DNA of 64,000 nt from Nissolia schottii (Eukaryota; Streptophyta; Magnoliopsida; Fabales; Fabaceae). Below are positions 11,101-23,151 of the stretch, piece by piece; the first letter of the stretch is position 1; the number at the start of each line of letters is the position of its first letter. The stretch covers positions 298,992 to 362,991 of the forward strand of contig QANU01001174.1 of NCBI GenBank assembly GCA_003254905.1. The letters run 5' to 3'. The translations under genes and the position numbers were made by a program. The notes below the pieces were generated by a model, which saw only the letters and a program-made list of their open reading frames with translations, was not told the DNA's origin and ran no database searches.

Positions 11101-12935
11101 CCAGTAACAACACAAGCAAACAACAGCAACCATAAATCAACACAACATTTAGCATGGTTTGGCCAACATGCCTAGATCCATGGATGAGAAAAAGAATAAA
11201 TCCACTATGATAATGCGATTTCAGGATAATGTCCACATGGCCTCTCAATGTTCTATCTCCCATAAGGCTATAACCAACTCACCATTTTCCTACATCTCTA
11301 ATAAACCATGTGAGTCATTTTCCTTTAAAAACCTTCTAACACCAATCTCATCTCTGTGAATGTGCATGCTGCCGTCTGCCATTTACCTCTCCCAGTTCTT
11401 CTTCATACCTCCCTCCTCTCTGTCTTTGCTTCTATTTCCACCAAGCAGACACAAATCACCAAATCACTTCACACACATTACTCCTTTATTGCCCTTCAAT
11501 TTTCAAGTTCACACACTCAAATCATTCTCCTTCCCATGAACTCTCATGTATCACTTTCACAGCACACAGCACTCAAATCACCTTTGTTTCTTTCTACATT
11601 TCTACATTCATACGCACATAAACTCTCAATACACACTATTCTTTTACAGCTAAAATTAAAGGCCAATATCCCAACACTACATTACAACATTCTCCTTCAA
11701 CTGTCTGTTGGTAAATATTTAGACACGGGAGAAGTTTTAAATGCACAATGGTTAACAGAAAAAAAAAATTAAAAAAAAAAATTCCTCCAAAATAAGCTTC
11801 TCTCTAAAGTAAGAGAGCATCCACCCTTAAACAAGTGGTCTATGATTTCAATGCACCTTTATAGACAAGCTCACTTTTAGCATGAAGAACCCATAACAGG
11901 TAGAACACTAGTAAGAATAGAATGATTAAATTGATTCTATACTCTAAAATTAATCAACTAAAGAAAACAGAGAGAGAAAAAAAAAACTATTGTCTGGTTA
12001 TTATGATCCAAGATATTAAAAACATACCATCATCAGAAGAATCATTGGGAGGGGAAGTCTCGGTGTGCTTCCCAATATGCCCTTCAGAAAAGGAAAAAAA
12101 AAAAAAAAAAAGTGAATACCGAATTCCCATCACTAAGACGAACATCAAACAAGGCACATTGCAATTCAATTAAGTAAACCTTTAAATCCGTCCTCAAAGT
12201 TGGCAACGTTAGTCAAATTCATCTCTACATCAAATTTATAACCAAGGTTGCCAGTTTGTCCATCAAATTTGTCCCTAGATCCTAGATCCTAGATCCTTGA
12301 TGCCAGAGACGAATTTGATGTAAGGATGTCAACCGTAAGACAAATTTGCTATTTTCCAAAGCTTAAAGAGGAACTTGACCAAAGCTGACATCGTTGGGGA
12401 AGAATTCGAAGGCTTACTCCAATACAATTCATAAGAGAGCTTTACGTTACGTTACCACAATCAGAGTCTTTGGAAGACGAAGAAGCAACATTGGTCGACG
12501 CAATCCCTTCCCCCTTTGACTCTTTCACAACTCGGGCGCCACTGAAAACGGAAAACACCATAAACCACAAAAATAAATAATATGAACTCATCAAAATTCC
12601 CTGATAAAGTTTCCCCAAATTTAAAGCTAGAGAAAAAGGAACACAGAGAGATACGTAGAAGAGTGAGTTTGTTGAGCTCTTTGTTTGATGAGGGAAGCGC
12701 GGGTCCGAAGCTCGTCGGCTTTGAGGGAGAAGCCCTTGGAGGAGTAGAGGTTGGCGAGTTCGGAGAGAGCGGAGGCTAATTGGAGCTGCGAGATGGAATC
12801 GGAAGGGTTTTTTAGGGTTTGGAGATTTGAGATCACCGATTCGAGAAGCGCGATGGCGCCGTCGACGTCGCCGGCGGCGGAGAGGTCCTCCGCCGCTTCG
12901 CTCCAGTTTTCTGGAGGAGGTTGCTCTTTCTCCAT
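8167..12935 (-). CDS. R3HCC1L-like RNA-binding-fold protein with TPR-like N-terminus, 370 aa
   Basis: Seven coding exons join in frame with GT-AG introns: 12935-12655, 12541-12456, 12081-12028, 9981-9733, 9460-9299, 8716-8627 and 8357-8167 (1113 nt). After a first intron in phase 2, all later introns are phase 1. Residues 1-90 form helical TPR-like repeats (ENWSEAAEDLSAAGDVDGAI; ALSELANLYSSKG). Residues about 95-140 are acidic and Ser-rich. 175-215 hold a basic KRRGRGTFSYKKHELYSD motif and an acidic patch. 226-275 form an RRM-like fold (GHVLVLADFPPSTRTIDLEK ... FVIRWVNDTAALAVF). Exon 6 carries CPFC at 287-290, and the tail is Arg/Lys-rich, ending EAWGDD. Plant proteins with this core are usually annotated as coiled-coil/R3H domain protein R3HCC1L; the function is poorly known and an RNA-linked role is inferred. 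The start is the first in-frame ATG before the TPR-like region. No second Cys/His pair beyond CPFC is evident, so a zinc finger is doubtful. Confidence 0.85.
10103..11058. mobile_element. Non-autonomous hAT element inside intron 3, 956 bp
   Basis: The ends are TAGGGCTGCGCAC... and, inverted, TAGAGGTGCACTT.... The 8-bp flanks are CAAGATAT (10095-10102) and CAAAATAT (11059-11066), one mismatch, as expected for a hAT insertion. Subterminal regions carry GGGTTGG/GGGTCGGGT motifs in both orientations. The core (about 10440-10830) is less AT-rich and has an open frame on each strand, but no transposase. It may be captured host sequence of unknown origin. It lies in the 2-kb intron between coding exons 3 and 4 of the R3HCC1L-like gene. 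Confidence 0.8.
12180..12420. repeat. Short direct and inverted repeats in intron 2
   Basis: CCTAGAT is tandemly repeated at about 12276-12298, flanked by CATCAAATTTG and its inverse AAATTTGATG. It lies in the intron between coding exons 2 and 3 and may be a small MITE; no target duplication was defined. Confidence 0.35.
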
Positions 12936-13596
12936 TTTTGTTTGTGTGTGTGTAAGCTCAATTTTCTACTTCTCTCTTGTTTTGGTGTCTTCTTCTTCTC
13001 CGCGACTCAGAAATTAACACCGTCTCGGTGGCACTCTGGAGCGGTGGAGCTAATCAAAATCAAAGTTTTTTTTTTTTTTGGTAGTTGAGGTTTGGATGAA
13101 CTTCTTTTGTAAAAAAAAAATAACTTATTTAAAAAAATTAAATGATTTTCCGCTAAAAAATTTAAAAAATAAACTATTTTATATTTAGACGTAAATTCGC
13201 TAAAAAAAATTTTAATGTGAGAAAAGAAGATTGTATTTATTGTACTGTGGCACTTTTGAAAAACAAATAAAAATGTGTTAGTCTCCCGTGATTATGGTAG
13301 TCTCCAACAAATCTCTAGGTTTATTGGCGATTTGGATGAAGCTAATAAAATTGGCGATTTGCCTCTCCATCAATTCACATAACTTCAGACTAAGATGGCT
13401 TTACGTTTTCTAGTGTATAAATTGGAAAGAAAGCACCCAAAGAAGTGTTGGATTATTTCGTCATTATTATTATTATTTCAATTTTTTTAATGTTTGAGTA
13501 AAAGAGGTTTTATTGCTTTGACCTTTTCTTATTATTGGTTGGTAGATTTTATCAAGTTTATCTTTGTTTTAGTTGCATAATAAGTTTGTTAGTAGG
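12936..13596 (-). promoter_or_regulatory. 5' flank of the R3HCC1L-like gene
   Basis: The first about 90 bases upstream of the ATG are CT-rich on the coding strand, as in plant leaders, and include a GT-repeat. Further out it is AT-rich. No unambiguous TATA box or start site could be fixed. Confidence 0.3.
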
Positions 13597-14463
13597 TGTG
13601 TGATACAATTAGAGCTAGTAAGTGCACTAGTCGCGATAAGTAATAAGTGAGTCTTTTTGAGACTCGAGTTATCATACTCACAAAGATTGAGTAACTACGT
13701 TATTCTACAAACGTAGGAGTGCTTAGTTAAGTTGCGTTAATTTTTTTTTGTGGTTTTTGGATTAAATTTATTGAGAATTTATGGTTGGGGTTAATGGTTA
13801 ATAGTCTTTCTCAAGGTCTAGTAACCATCTCAATCCAGGTTGGCCTCTAATCTCTTAGTGAGGTATAAACTCATTCTAAGGGTTTTATGCCCTAACACCA
13901 GTCCCTCACACTACCACACGATTTGCATAAACTCTCTCAGTGTCCCGCTCAACCTATGATTTGCTAAACCTAATTCTATCTCACACACACTCACTCTCTT
14001 AAGTCTCTTGCAAGGTTACTAACTACACATATGGTGATCAGGCATACATATAGCTTAACAAGCATAGAAGAACAAAGGTAAATTCAATAAATTATAATTA
14101 GAAAAAAAAAGTACTAACATCACAAAATAAATGGCGGAGGGTTTTCGTCTATGCTCTAACTAGATAGACTTGGTTCATACTAGAAAAAAATCACAAACAA
14201 GGAGAATAAAGAGTAGAAGGAGAGATACAAAAGTAGAATAGAGAGGTGAGATGAATTCTCTATTGATCACGGAGATCAATGGAGTCTCCAATGTTATTCT
14301 AACTATCTTAGGGTCTCCTCCTCTTCCAAAATCGTCTCCTTGGTGTCTTGGAATCGAGGTGATAATGTTCTATTTATAGAGGAGTTACTAGGGTTTAGGA
14401 AATCCTTCTTTTTTTCTACAACAAAAGTGAGGTGACCGCACGTAGGGCTACTGCCCACGAAAG

Positions 14464-14853
14464 CTCTGACATGGCATACTAAACATTTATTAAATGCTCA
14501 TAATAATAAAATAACTTTATTTATTAAATACTAACTAAATAACTGTTTACATGTAACTGAACTAAAAAATAATAATGAGTTTACATAATGTCAATGTCTG
14601 AAAATGAAATACATGAATACTAATAAGGACCCTACCCTAGGTGTCTGGAGCATGACTATAAATACTCGGGTAGTCCCTACTGCAAAGCGGAGCTTACCAC
14701 TAACGTCTGAAATCCTCGCTCACTAGACAAGGGGACCGTTCTCACTATCCTCATCCGAATCTGAAAATGTTATCAACAGAGGGGGTGAGTTGTCAACTCA
14801 GTGATTGGTGTCTCGGCACCACTCAAATAGCAAGTGCTGCAGACAATATCACG

Positions 14854-14888
<35 letters not shown>

Positions 14889-16283
14889 TATATATTGAAG
14901 AAATATGTATAATAATATGCATATTATATAACTGGCATCTGAAAGAAACTAAATGAACTGCACATATTGAATAAGCTAAAGGTATTGAATAATTGAGTAA
15001 ACTGAATTAGCTACTGGAAAGCAAAACTGGTCAATGTACGTATGCCCACGCCCTTGGCGAAGGGGCGCAATTCAAGGGAGCTGCAACTCAACCTTACTTC
15101 ACCAAGATAAATCCGGGTGGTTCTGATATGCAACCAGGATATCTGTGAGGGTACGCATACCCTAAGTCTGAGGAGTCTGGCACTCGTATCTATCTACTGT
15201 TGGGTATGGGTTACGAGGTCGTAGGACCTCGAACTGTTCTAAGTCACCTACCATAGAATCTACTGTTCGTGAAGTCTTTTAGGACACTGTCTTTGGTTAC
15301 CCATGTTGTTAAGGCCTAAGGCTACTGATTATGACAAGTGTATCCTACTTAACTAATCGTTGTTTATTAGTCTAACTCAAGGACCAAAGTCCCACACTTA
15401 GGACAAGATTCTCAAGTAAGAGAGGTGCATCACAAACGGACATCTTAAGTACCAAATCTTGCCTTAGCCAAAACCTGCCCCTTGTTAGGGTTCATGCCAT
15501 AACCGGAGTCTTTATTTAAAGTCTTATGTATAAGCTTAACCAAGCATTTCTAAGGGATATCATGTCTAAGGGTTAAGGTCTCTATCCTAACATAACACGA
15601 CATAGCATATTATAACACAAGCATAAACACATGGCATATGATATATCACATAATCATGACATCTTCTGAACGTGTGTATGAATAACTAAATATCTACTAG
15701 CATGTTATGGCAACACTGACTCTATTGATAGACCACTGAAGTAGGACCATCGATGCACTGAGACTGTCAATCACCTGGAATGTCGCAGAAATGAGGAACG
15801 CTGGCACTAGGGGCTCCAAGTGGTGTAGCGTTGGCAAAGCCAACAAAACCACCATCAGAAACCCATAAAGAAATCTTTTAACTGGCAGGCCCTACGGTAG
15901 CCATCTGGCATCGCTACGGCATTCCAACATCGTCATGGCGTCCTGCGGACTACCGTGGGCCACCACCAACACGGTGGTGGCACTGGGGCCTACTACCCTA
16001 GGCCATCCTAAAAAGGATTGTCTACTTACCTAGGTGAAGACTTTGTATCTTTATAAGAGGGAGAGAAGAAAACTTAACAGAAACTCATTCTAAGAAAGTA
16101 AAAGAGTCTGAAGCTTTGAGCAAGTTGGAATGGAGGGGGAGAACTCTATTTATAGGGGGAGAGATGGCCAAGGGGCAGGCCGGACCCTCTCCTAACCCAA
16201 AAAAAACACAGAATAGGGATTCTGACTTGTGTCTCACGCGAGACGTGACCCACGCCCCTTTTTTTGTTTTTAGGGTCGTCACA
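14464..16283 (-). mobile_element. Nested solo LTR, gypsy (Tekay/Del-like), fossil
   Basis: On the minus strand it starts TGTGACGACCCTAAAAAC, a terminus typical of chromovirus-like gypsy LTRs, and includes CACTGAGTTGACAACTCACC. A perfect 5-bp duplication GAAAG flanks it (14459-14463 and 16284-16288). One terminus as drawn is not the usual CA, so that edge may be off by a few bases. No internal domain: a solo LTR, younger than the LTR it sits in. Confidence 0.6.
14858..14884 (+). repeat. (AC)n microsatellite
   Basis: Uninterrupted AC dinucleotide run inside the nested LTR, followed by a short TA-rich stretch. Confidence 0.9.
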
Positions 16284-16396
16284 GAAAGACCGACACTTGA
16301 GTGGCCAAAATCATTGCTCAAGCGAGTGCATAAATTCTTGCGTTGTAAATTTATTCTCTCACTGTGTGTTATAACGCTTTCTGTAGAGTTATAGCA

Positions 16397-18293
16397 TTCC
16401 TTGGAGTTGTTTCTTCATATTAACTTAAAATACGTTGACTTAAAATAGTAAAAGATTAATTTATAATTTCTCGTTTTTGTTTTATATTTTGAAAATGATG
16501 CCATCAAATGTCCTCCATTTTTATGTATATTATTAAGTAATTATTCAATTGTTCATCTCTCCTGTGATTTTGGAGCCTCTTCTTTATTATATTCACAACA
16601 AAAAAAAAGTCCTTAAAAAATGTAATTGTTATAAGCAATACTAAAGTTAACTTCAAAAGAAGAATATAGATAAATAATATAGATTTTTAGATCAACCAAC
16701 TTATGAAAAGACCCCTCAAAATAGAGGTAGGAAAAGTAAAGTGGTCATGTGATAGGTATTAGAGTGTAGGTCCAAATTTTAGTTTAAGATTAAAAATTGA
16801 ATTAATATAAAAGGAAATGAGTTCTTTCAATTGAAAATCTTATCATGCATTATTAAATATGATATTTTACCATTAATTTCTTTGTTACTTATATCATGAT
16901 ACGTCTATCTCAACAATCAATGGTGAAAGAACATAACAATTAATTCAATTGAGATAGTCCATTTCTGATATAAAATATTATTTAATTAGATGTTTTTGTA
17001 GTGTAATAAGTTAAATAAATTAAAAAAAATGTTAGCCTCTTTCAATTATTTTTTTATTAGTGTGGGGAAACCTTAATATGTTGGGGGGGCGGGCACATGC
17101 CCTCACTCTTAAACCCTTAGGACCTTGATGTGTCTATGGTATGCTTTGAAAGAGGTGAAAAGATATTTATATCCTTTTATATTTATATGTTTAACTATCA
17201 CAATTGTTCTTCTTAGTAATATGCGTTTCAAAACATGGTTTTTTCCTGAAATCTCCTGGTCAAAAGGCACCATTCTGTAGCTCTAATATTGGTTTGGACA
17301 TATACATGCATGTGAGGATCCATTTGAACCATCCTTTTCTAGCCTTGATTATCGCAAGTGATGTCTGACTAGTGACTTGCCTCCATAAACAAGAAAAAGA
17401 TGGTTTTTTAAACTTCTAGTAACTTCTACCTGTCATAGTAAATCACACACTGCATGCATGCATGCTTCTCTAATTTGTTAGCAGTATTATGTAGGTGTGG
17501 TTGTATAATTAAGAACTACATTTTTCTATTCGGCATTCTCTTATAATCTCATGCTATAAAATGAATAAATCGATCTTAAAAGGTTAACTTTTACTTGTGC
17601 ATGCATGCATTAGTAGGGTATCAAAGTAAGCAACACATTTCTTAATGGAAGCACACAAAATTTACGAACAATATGCCTTTCATGTAATCCAACCAACAAT
17701 GTACAATGAAAAAAAAAATTTACACGCTGGAATAATTAATTTTACAAAGTAATATTGCATAACATGATATATGTATATCCAAAGAAATCATTTAAATTCT
17801 TACTAACCTTGCAACTTTCCAATACCATAATGTATCTACAATATATACCCCTTTCCCCAACTCAACCTTGAATCCTATAATAAAGCTAAAACAAAGTATA
17901 TATTGTACTGAATTATCTGCAAGCTAAGTATATAATCTTGTGCTATAGTTTTCCGTCCCTTACATGGAGCAAATTAACTAAACAGTCTCTTGGGGTCTCT
18001 TTGCAATTATTTGCATTAACAGGACTCTTCGTTTCACTTCTTGGGCTGCCAAGTCTTGTGCTATGTTATGTCTTAAGAGAAAACACCCTGAACTGAATTG
18101 TCTTTTGTGGATTACAGCAGAAATTTCTAAATTAATCCTCATAGGTCATCCAAGAAGTTATAATTAGGTGCTCTCAGAACAAAGAAGAAAAATTGTTGCA
18201 ACCAATCAATACCCAACACCTAAGCAGTTGGACCAAAAATGTAATCAAATTGAAAGACAAAAATGACTCATAAACCTAAAGCATTGAGTATTA
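16397..18293. other. Intergenic, no gene seen
   Basis: AT-rich, with a GCATGCATGCATGC run near 17453 and other ATGCATGC motifs (RY-like). Imperfect inverted repeats near 16850-16980 suggest an old MITE but could not be delimited. Confidence 0.4.
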
Positions 18294-18443
18294 CTCCTTG
18301 TATTTCAAAATAACGGTTTGTTTGACTGTTTTGGTATATCTTTAATTTAATGTATCTGAATATACATTGAGTCAAATATTTAGATATATTGAGTTAAAGA
18401 TGTATTAAAACAGTCAAACTGACAATTATTTTAAAAGAGAGAG
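18294..18443. mobile_element. Stowaway-like MITE in the 3' flank of the BLH1-like gene
   Basis: A 150-bp element with TA on both sides (18292-18293 and 18444-18445) and ends CTCCTTGTATTTCAAAATAA / TTATTTTAAAAGAGAGAG. Inner inverted motifs (TTTGACTGTTTTG and AAAACAGTCAAA; AATATAC repeats) make it a strong hairpin. It ends 108 bp past the stop codon of the minus-strand homeobox gene and so may be in its 3' UTR. Confidence 0.75.
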
Positions 18444-18550
18444 TAAACGATTACCTGAGTAACAATTTTTTCTTACCCCGATAGCACCTAATTACAAATT
18501 TTCATCCATTTATAACTTGGCTAGCACAAGTGATGATTCATATATATATC

Positions 18551-21500
18551 TTAGGCCACAAAATCCCTCAACAACTGAGCAGCAAACCTCTTCCTGTTGT
18601 GCATGTCAATGGTATGATCATAACTGTTACCTGAATGAGAAGAAGGCACTGGAGGAGGAGGAGGAGGAGGAGCAGTGTTCATAGCACAAAAGTCATTCTC
18701 ATTGGTCCCACCTCCCAAATTATGCATGTTATTCTGTGAGAGGAACCCATGTTGGCTTGGAAGGTTCTGATGGTGGTCACTTGGGGGAAGTCCTAGGGTG
18801 AGAGACACACCATTCCCATGAAACCTCGGTGCCACCGCAGCGACGCTATTATTAAACCTTCCAATGTCTTCCATTGGGGAGATTAATGATCCATAACCAC
18901 CATGGTTCCTAATTTCAATGCCAAACTTATTATCTATGTTGTTGCTGTTATGGTTGGCTTCTCTACTAGGCTTCATGTCCATGTCCGCTGATGCTGCTGC
19001 TGCTCCTCCCATGGGAGATTGTGACATTGAATTGTTGGAGTTTGAGACGTGGTCAGTTGGACAAGTGTTATGGTTGTTGAAGCTGCTTTCTGTTTTTGAT
19101 TGGAGAAGGTTCATTTGGTCGTTATTAGGTTCTTTTGACCTGTTGGTGGTGTTATCTTGTCGAGAGCTGCCGTTGTTTTGCTCTTGATCCTTGATTTCCT
19201 CCGTGTACATTTCTTCCACCATTGGTTTCCATAGCCGAACTCGTGCATTTATGAACCAGTTTGACACCTGCATGCGTTACAAACATAATATATAATAATA
19301 CTGTTAATTATAGACCTCTCAAGCCATTCATAACTACCATTTCTAGATGACGAAAGAGAGTAAAGGTTATCTCTCTTCTCATTTTCAACGCTGAATAATG
19401 TGTGACTCGTGCCTTATACAAAAATGCAAAATGCATACATGTAACACAACTAATTAAAAAAGTAAAGTAAAGAAATACTTAAAAGGGGTCCTGAGGAAGA
19501 ATTATTTTACTTGTACTATATTCATTTGGCTTAACGCAATCAATTATATATAGCATTAATACAATGACAATGGGAGACAGTATGTAATAACCTACAAATG
19601 TAATTTTGAGATATCTAAAAGATAGAGTATAACTTTTTTTCAATTGATATACGAATTACAGAATGCATGTAAACCGAGGGAGATAATAAGGAAAACGTAT
19701 GCATTCTATATTATTGGGAGGGAGTAATCATCCTAGATATCAAATGAAAGAGAGAAAAAAAATAGATGTAATTAATGTTTTAAAATATTAAAATATAATC
19801 AGTGCTGCTTATTTTATTATATATGTATGTAGTAGAATTATTAAGAAAATTGATTACCTTTCAAAAACTGAGTACGTAAGAGGATATATATGTACATATT
19901 CTATATATATACTGGTATTTATCATTAAAACTTCAAACATAATATATTTTTAGTCTCAAGAGAATCATTGGCATTTGAAACTCAACTAATTCAACCTAAG
20001 ACAACTGAGAAACGAAAACTTTTTTTCAATGTTATAAAGTAACAATAATATTAGTCTCAATCTCACCAAATCCGTCTCGATGGGATTTGATTGTGCTCCA
20101 GTGAACTTACAAATTCAAATGAGTGCTTAAGTACAGGTTGGCATGATCACCAATATATAAAGGTATATATATGAATTGGAATATATATATACACACACAC
20201 ACACACCTGGCTCCGAGTAAGTCCAGTTTGTTTTGCCAGCATAACCTTATCGGAGTCCTTAGGATACCTGCAGGCCACAAGTAGAAAACTCTTCAGCTGG
20301 AAGCAATTGTATATATGCAATTTTGTTACCTCAAAATATGAATATACCACACTGAAATGTATTTAAAAAAACAGTAATTTTAGAAGTAACTGCTCGCACA
20401 TATCATATGCATTCAAACATTTATATTAATTTGTATAACTTTTTACCAAATGCTTTTCTTGCTAATTAACATTTTTCAAAATAATTAACTAATTAAGAAA
20501 CAAAGACTTATTGTCCATTACTATAAACGTGTGAGATTAGGATATATATTATTAGAATATTGATGTGACATATATATGTTAACCTTTTCATTAAATACAT
20601 GAGTCGCATCACTTCCACAGAACAATCACCTTATTTTTGTTGGATGTGTAACATTACTGATCTTATATCGATAACTTACGGGTGAAGGAAATGCTCGAAG
20701 AGCCAAGCACGAAGAACGGAAACAGCCCGCTCAGGCAAGCCTCTTTGGGGTCTCCAAGTGTTGTGTTGGATCATACCGAGCTGCTGGAGTGCCCTTTGTT
20801 GGCGGAGGTGGTGGTCAACGTACCTAAGTCTCGAACCCTCTGCCTTGGCTCCCAAGCAATCATCTTCGCCTAGGGCCTTGCTCGTCGCCTTGATTTGCGA
20901 GGAGATTGTATCTTTGAGGCTTCGGAATTGCTTCGAGATGGTCTTTAAGGCGAGGGCTGTGTATGATCTCGCTGCGCCATAACCCGCTGCTTGCTCAAAC
21001 GACGTTACCACCATTTGCATTTGGTGGTGATATTGTCGGTACCTTTGCTCCACCTTCAAGTCCAAATCAATTTAATTAAAACCACCCTTAACTAGAATTT
21101 TATATGAGTTATTAGAATTCATCTAGTGATAGGGAGTTTGAATAGTATGCATAAGGTTACAAGTTTAAACTTTAATGTCACCAATATACCAAAAAAAACA
21201 GAGAGTAAGAATCTCATATGATCATGAATTTGTACACTAAATTTTTTTATATAATTGAATATTTTTAAATTTATAAATAAATAATTAACGACTTGGTTTG
21301 ACTGCGTCTCAATTTTTACCCTAATCTTAATTCAATGCATTAGTTACTATATAAAAGAATATAGTGAAAGTGAAATATAAGGATAATTCACACTCAAAGA
21401 GCTGATAATATATTGATTTGTATATGATACATAGTACCATTTTCTTAATATGAGAAGATCTGAGAATCTCTCTTACACAATTATACACCATATGAAATGA

Positions 21501-23151
21501 CCGTGATGACAAAAAAAGAAAAGAAAAGAAAAGCTCTTGTGAGATGATTCATGAAATGACACACACTAAAGAGGAAAATTGGACCCATATTACATTTATA
21601 CACGAAGAAGGCCTCACCTTTCTTGAACAGTTTCCCAATATCTCAATCAATAATGGGTCACTATAGGGGATAGTTCAGTACCTTCAGTTAATTATGAAAC
21701 TGACCCAACTGGGCCCAAAACCCAAAAGAATCATTCTCTGACATTCACTGGACCAAATCACTTTTTTAATTCTTATCGTTTCCCTTTCCTTACATGTATG
21801 TTGAGGAAAACAGGTAAAGAAGTGATAACTGAGTGTCACTATTCCTGTCAATTTCACCGTCCTTCTTGCTCTGTGTCACATTCTTTCTTATTCTTTATAA
21901 TTATTTCTTCAGTCTCCCCTACCCCCCCGTCCCCCACCCCCTCAACCAGATAAATCGCACATGAATTATTTTCAACAACTGAATCAACAGATCTTGGACT
22001 CAGCAAGCGACAAAACTAAACCTCACCAGAATTAATAAGTCATGAAATTTTTTTAAATAAAACTGAATTTTTCTCTCAATTTCTTTCAGAGTATCGAACA
22101 TATACATATGTTGCACAGCAATGAATGAGTGATTGAAATCCTTTGATATTGCATAAAAAAATTAAAAAAAAAATTTGATTTGATATCAAATCATTAAGTT
22201 GGAAACTTGATCATGTGCGTGCATGTCTAATTAATTAATTAATTCTTTTTATTATATATAACGTACCTCATCAAGCATGCCAACGAGCTTGGATTTCTTC
22301 ATCTGAAGCTCTTGCCTCTGCGCCGTGCTGAGTTCACCACCTGCTTGCTTGTTATTAGCACCACTATTTTCGGCGCCACTCGAACCATCACCAACCACCC
22401 CAGAATTGGATTCACCATTCATATTCCCTTTCATCTTCTCTTTGTTAGAAGACCCTTCTACGGAGAAAACTCCCTTCCCCACACTAACAACTTCATCAAG
22501 AAGCTCTTGTGTCGCACTCAGATACTTCGACCCCATAACAACGCTATGCACGCTTGATCCCCGGCTTGCCGGAGAAAAGCCGTCCATCTCGCCTGAAAAC
22601 GACCGGTAAGCCGGTTGTTGGGAGGAGAGACTGAGCGACAATCCCTGCCTGCGAAACCCGATTTCTACTGCTGCACTACCCGCCGCATCAGCAGCACCGT
22701 GCCCTGAGGCCACTGCTGATGCCAAGGATGATGCAGCAGCAGATGAAGGGGTCTGATCAGCGATCGAACCCCACAAGTTGTAGTGGACACGAGGGGCCCC
22801 CGCCGCGGGGAAGCCGTGGAAGGTGGAGATCTCGTCGGTAGCGTTGGTGGGTGCCATGATGTCTGAAGGCGGAATAGAAACCCCAAGAAGATGGTGCTGA
22901 GGCGGCGCGTGAGATAGAGTTGCGAGGTTGAGCGCGTGGGCGTGAGTGGAGCCAGTAGGACTAGTACTATTGTTGTTGGGATTGAGGAAGAGCATGTTGC
23001 TGTTGGGCGTTGGGTTGTGTGAGGAATTAGAGTCAGAGGAGAAAGGTACAACGTAGTTTGGGTTCATAAGGTAAAGTGTTTGCAACCCTTCGGGAGAGGA
23101 TTGGATTTCTGAATTGTTGCTGTTGTTGTTTCCATGAAAGTACGTTGCCAT
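18551..23151 (-). CDS. BLH1: BEL1-like TALE homeodomain transcription factor, 678 aa
   Basis: Four coding exons join in frame: 23151-22267, 21053-20680, 20267-20207 and 19267-18551 (2037 nt), all with GT-AG introns. The N-terminus MATYFHGNN...[10 protein letters not shown] matches the BLH1 subgroup. LSLSLSS lies at 171-177 and the SKY box ([16 protein letters not shown]) starts at 207. The BELL helices run from about 273 to 345 ([40 protein letters not shown]). The TALE homeodomain is about 395-457, with the PYP loop extension at 420-422 and [12 protein letters not shown] in helix 3. VSLTLGL lies at 594-600 and the C-terminus is [10 protein letters not shown], as in the family. The length is near the 680 aa of Arabidopsis BLH1. 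Such proteins bind DNA as heterodimers with KNOX TALE partners in the nucleus; Arabidopsis BLH1 acts in ovule and leaf development and ABA responses. Assignment to BLH1 rather than a close paralogue is by motif recall. A Pro run (APPPPPPPP) near 645 is locally unusual. Confidence 0.93.
20181..20206 (-). repeat. (GT)8(AT)5 microsatellite forming a splice donor
   Basis: On the coding strand the intron after the homeodomain exon (ending 20207) opens directly with GTGTGTGTGTGTGTGT and then an AT run. The donor GT is therefore the first unit of a microsatellite. Each GT pair is a potential donor, though only the first keeps the frame and the conserved Q/V junction. Confidence 0.9.

Larger units (their letters stand above)
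13597..16396 (-). mobile_element. Outer LTR relic, probably gypsy (fossil), interrupted
   Basis: On the minus strand the sequence ends with a GTGCACTTACTAGCTC-type LTR 3' terminus common in plant gypsy elements. The sequence on either side of the nested element (13597-14463 and 16284-about 16396) reads through smoothly when the insert is set aside. No coding domain is present; a solo LTR or fragment. Outer limits are approximate, and no target duplication was found for it. Confidence 0.5.

Noticed and set aside
11356-11772. 138-codon plus-strand frame
   Set aside because: Lies antisense in intron 3 of the R3HCC1L-like gene; His/Ser/Thr-rich low complexity with no domain.
17440-17620. GCATGC/ATGCATGC clusters as RY seed-type regulatory elements
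   Set aside because: No gene starts nearby and the motif is common in AT-rich plant DNA.
19600-19740. Possible third Stowaway-like element in a BLH1-like intron
   Set aside because: GGGAGGGAGTA at about 19716 looks like one end, but no partner end with TA flank could be identified.
22665-23051. 128-codon frame overlapping BLH1-like exon 1
   Set aside because: Out-of-frame shadow of the homeobox gene's Ser/Ala-rich first exon.
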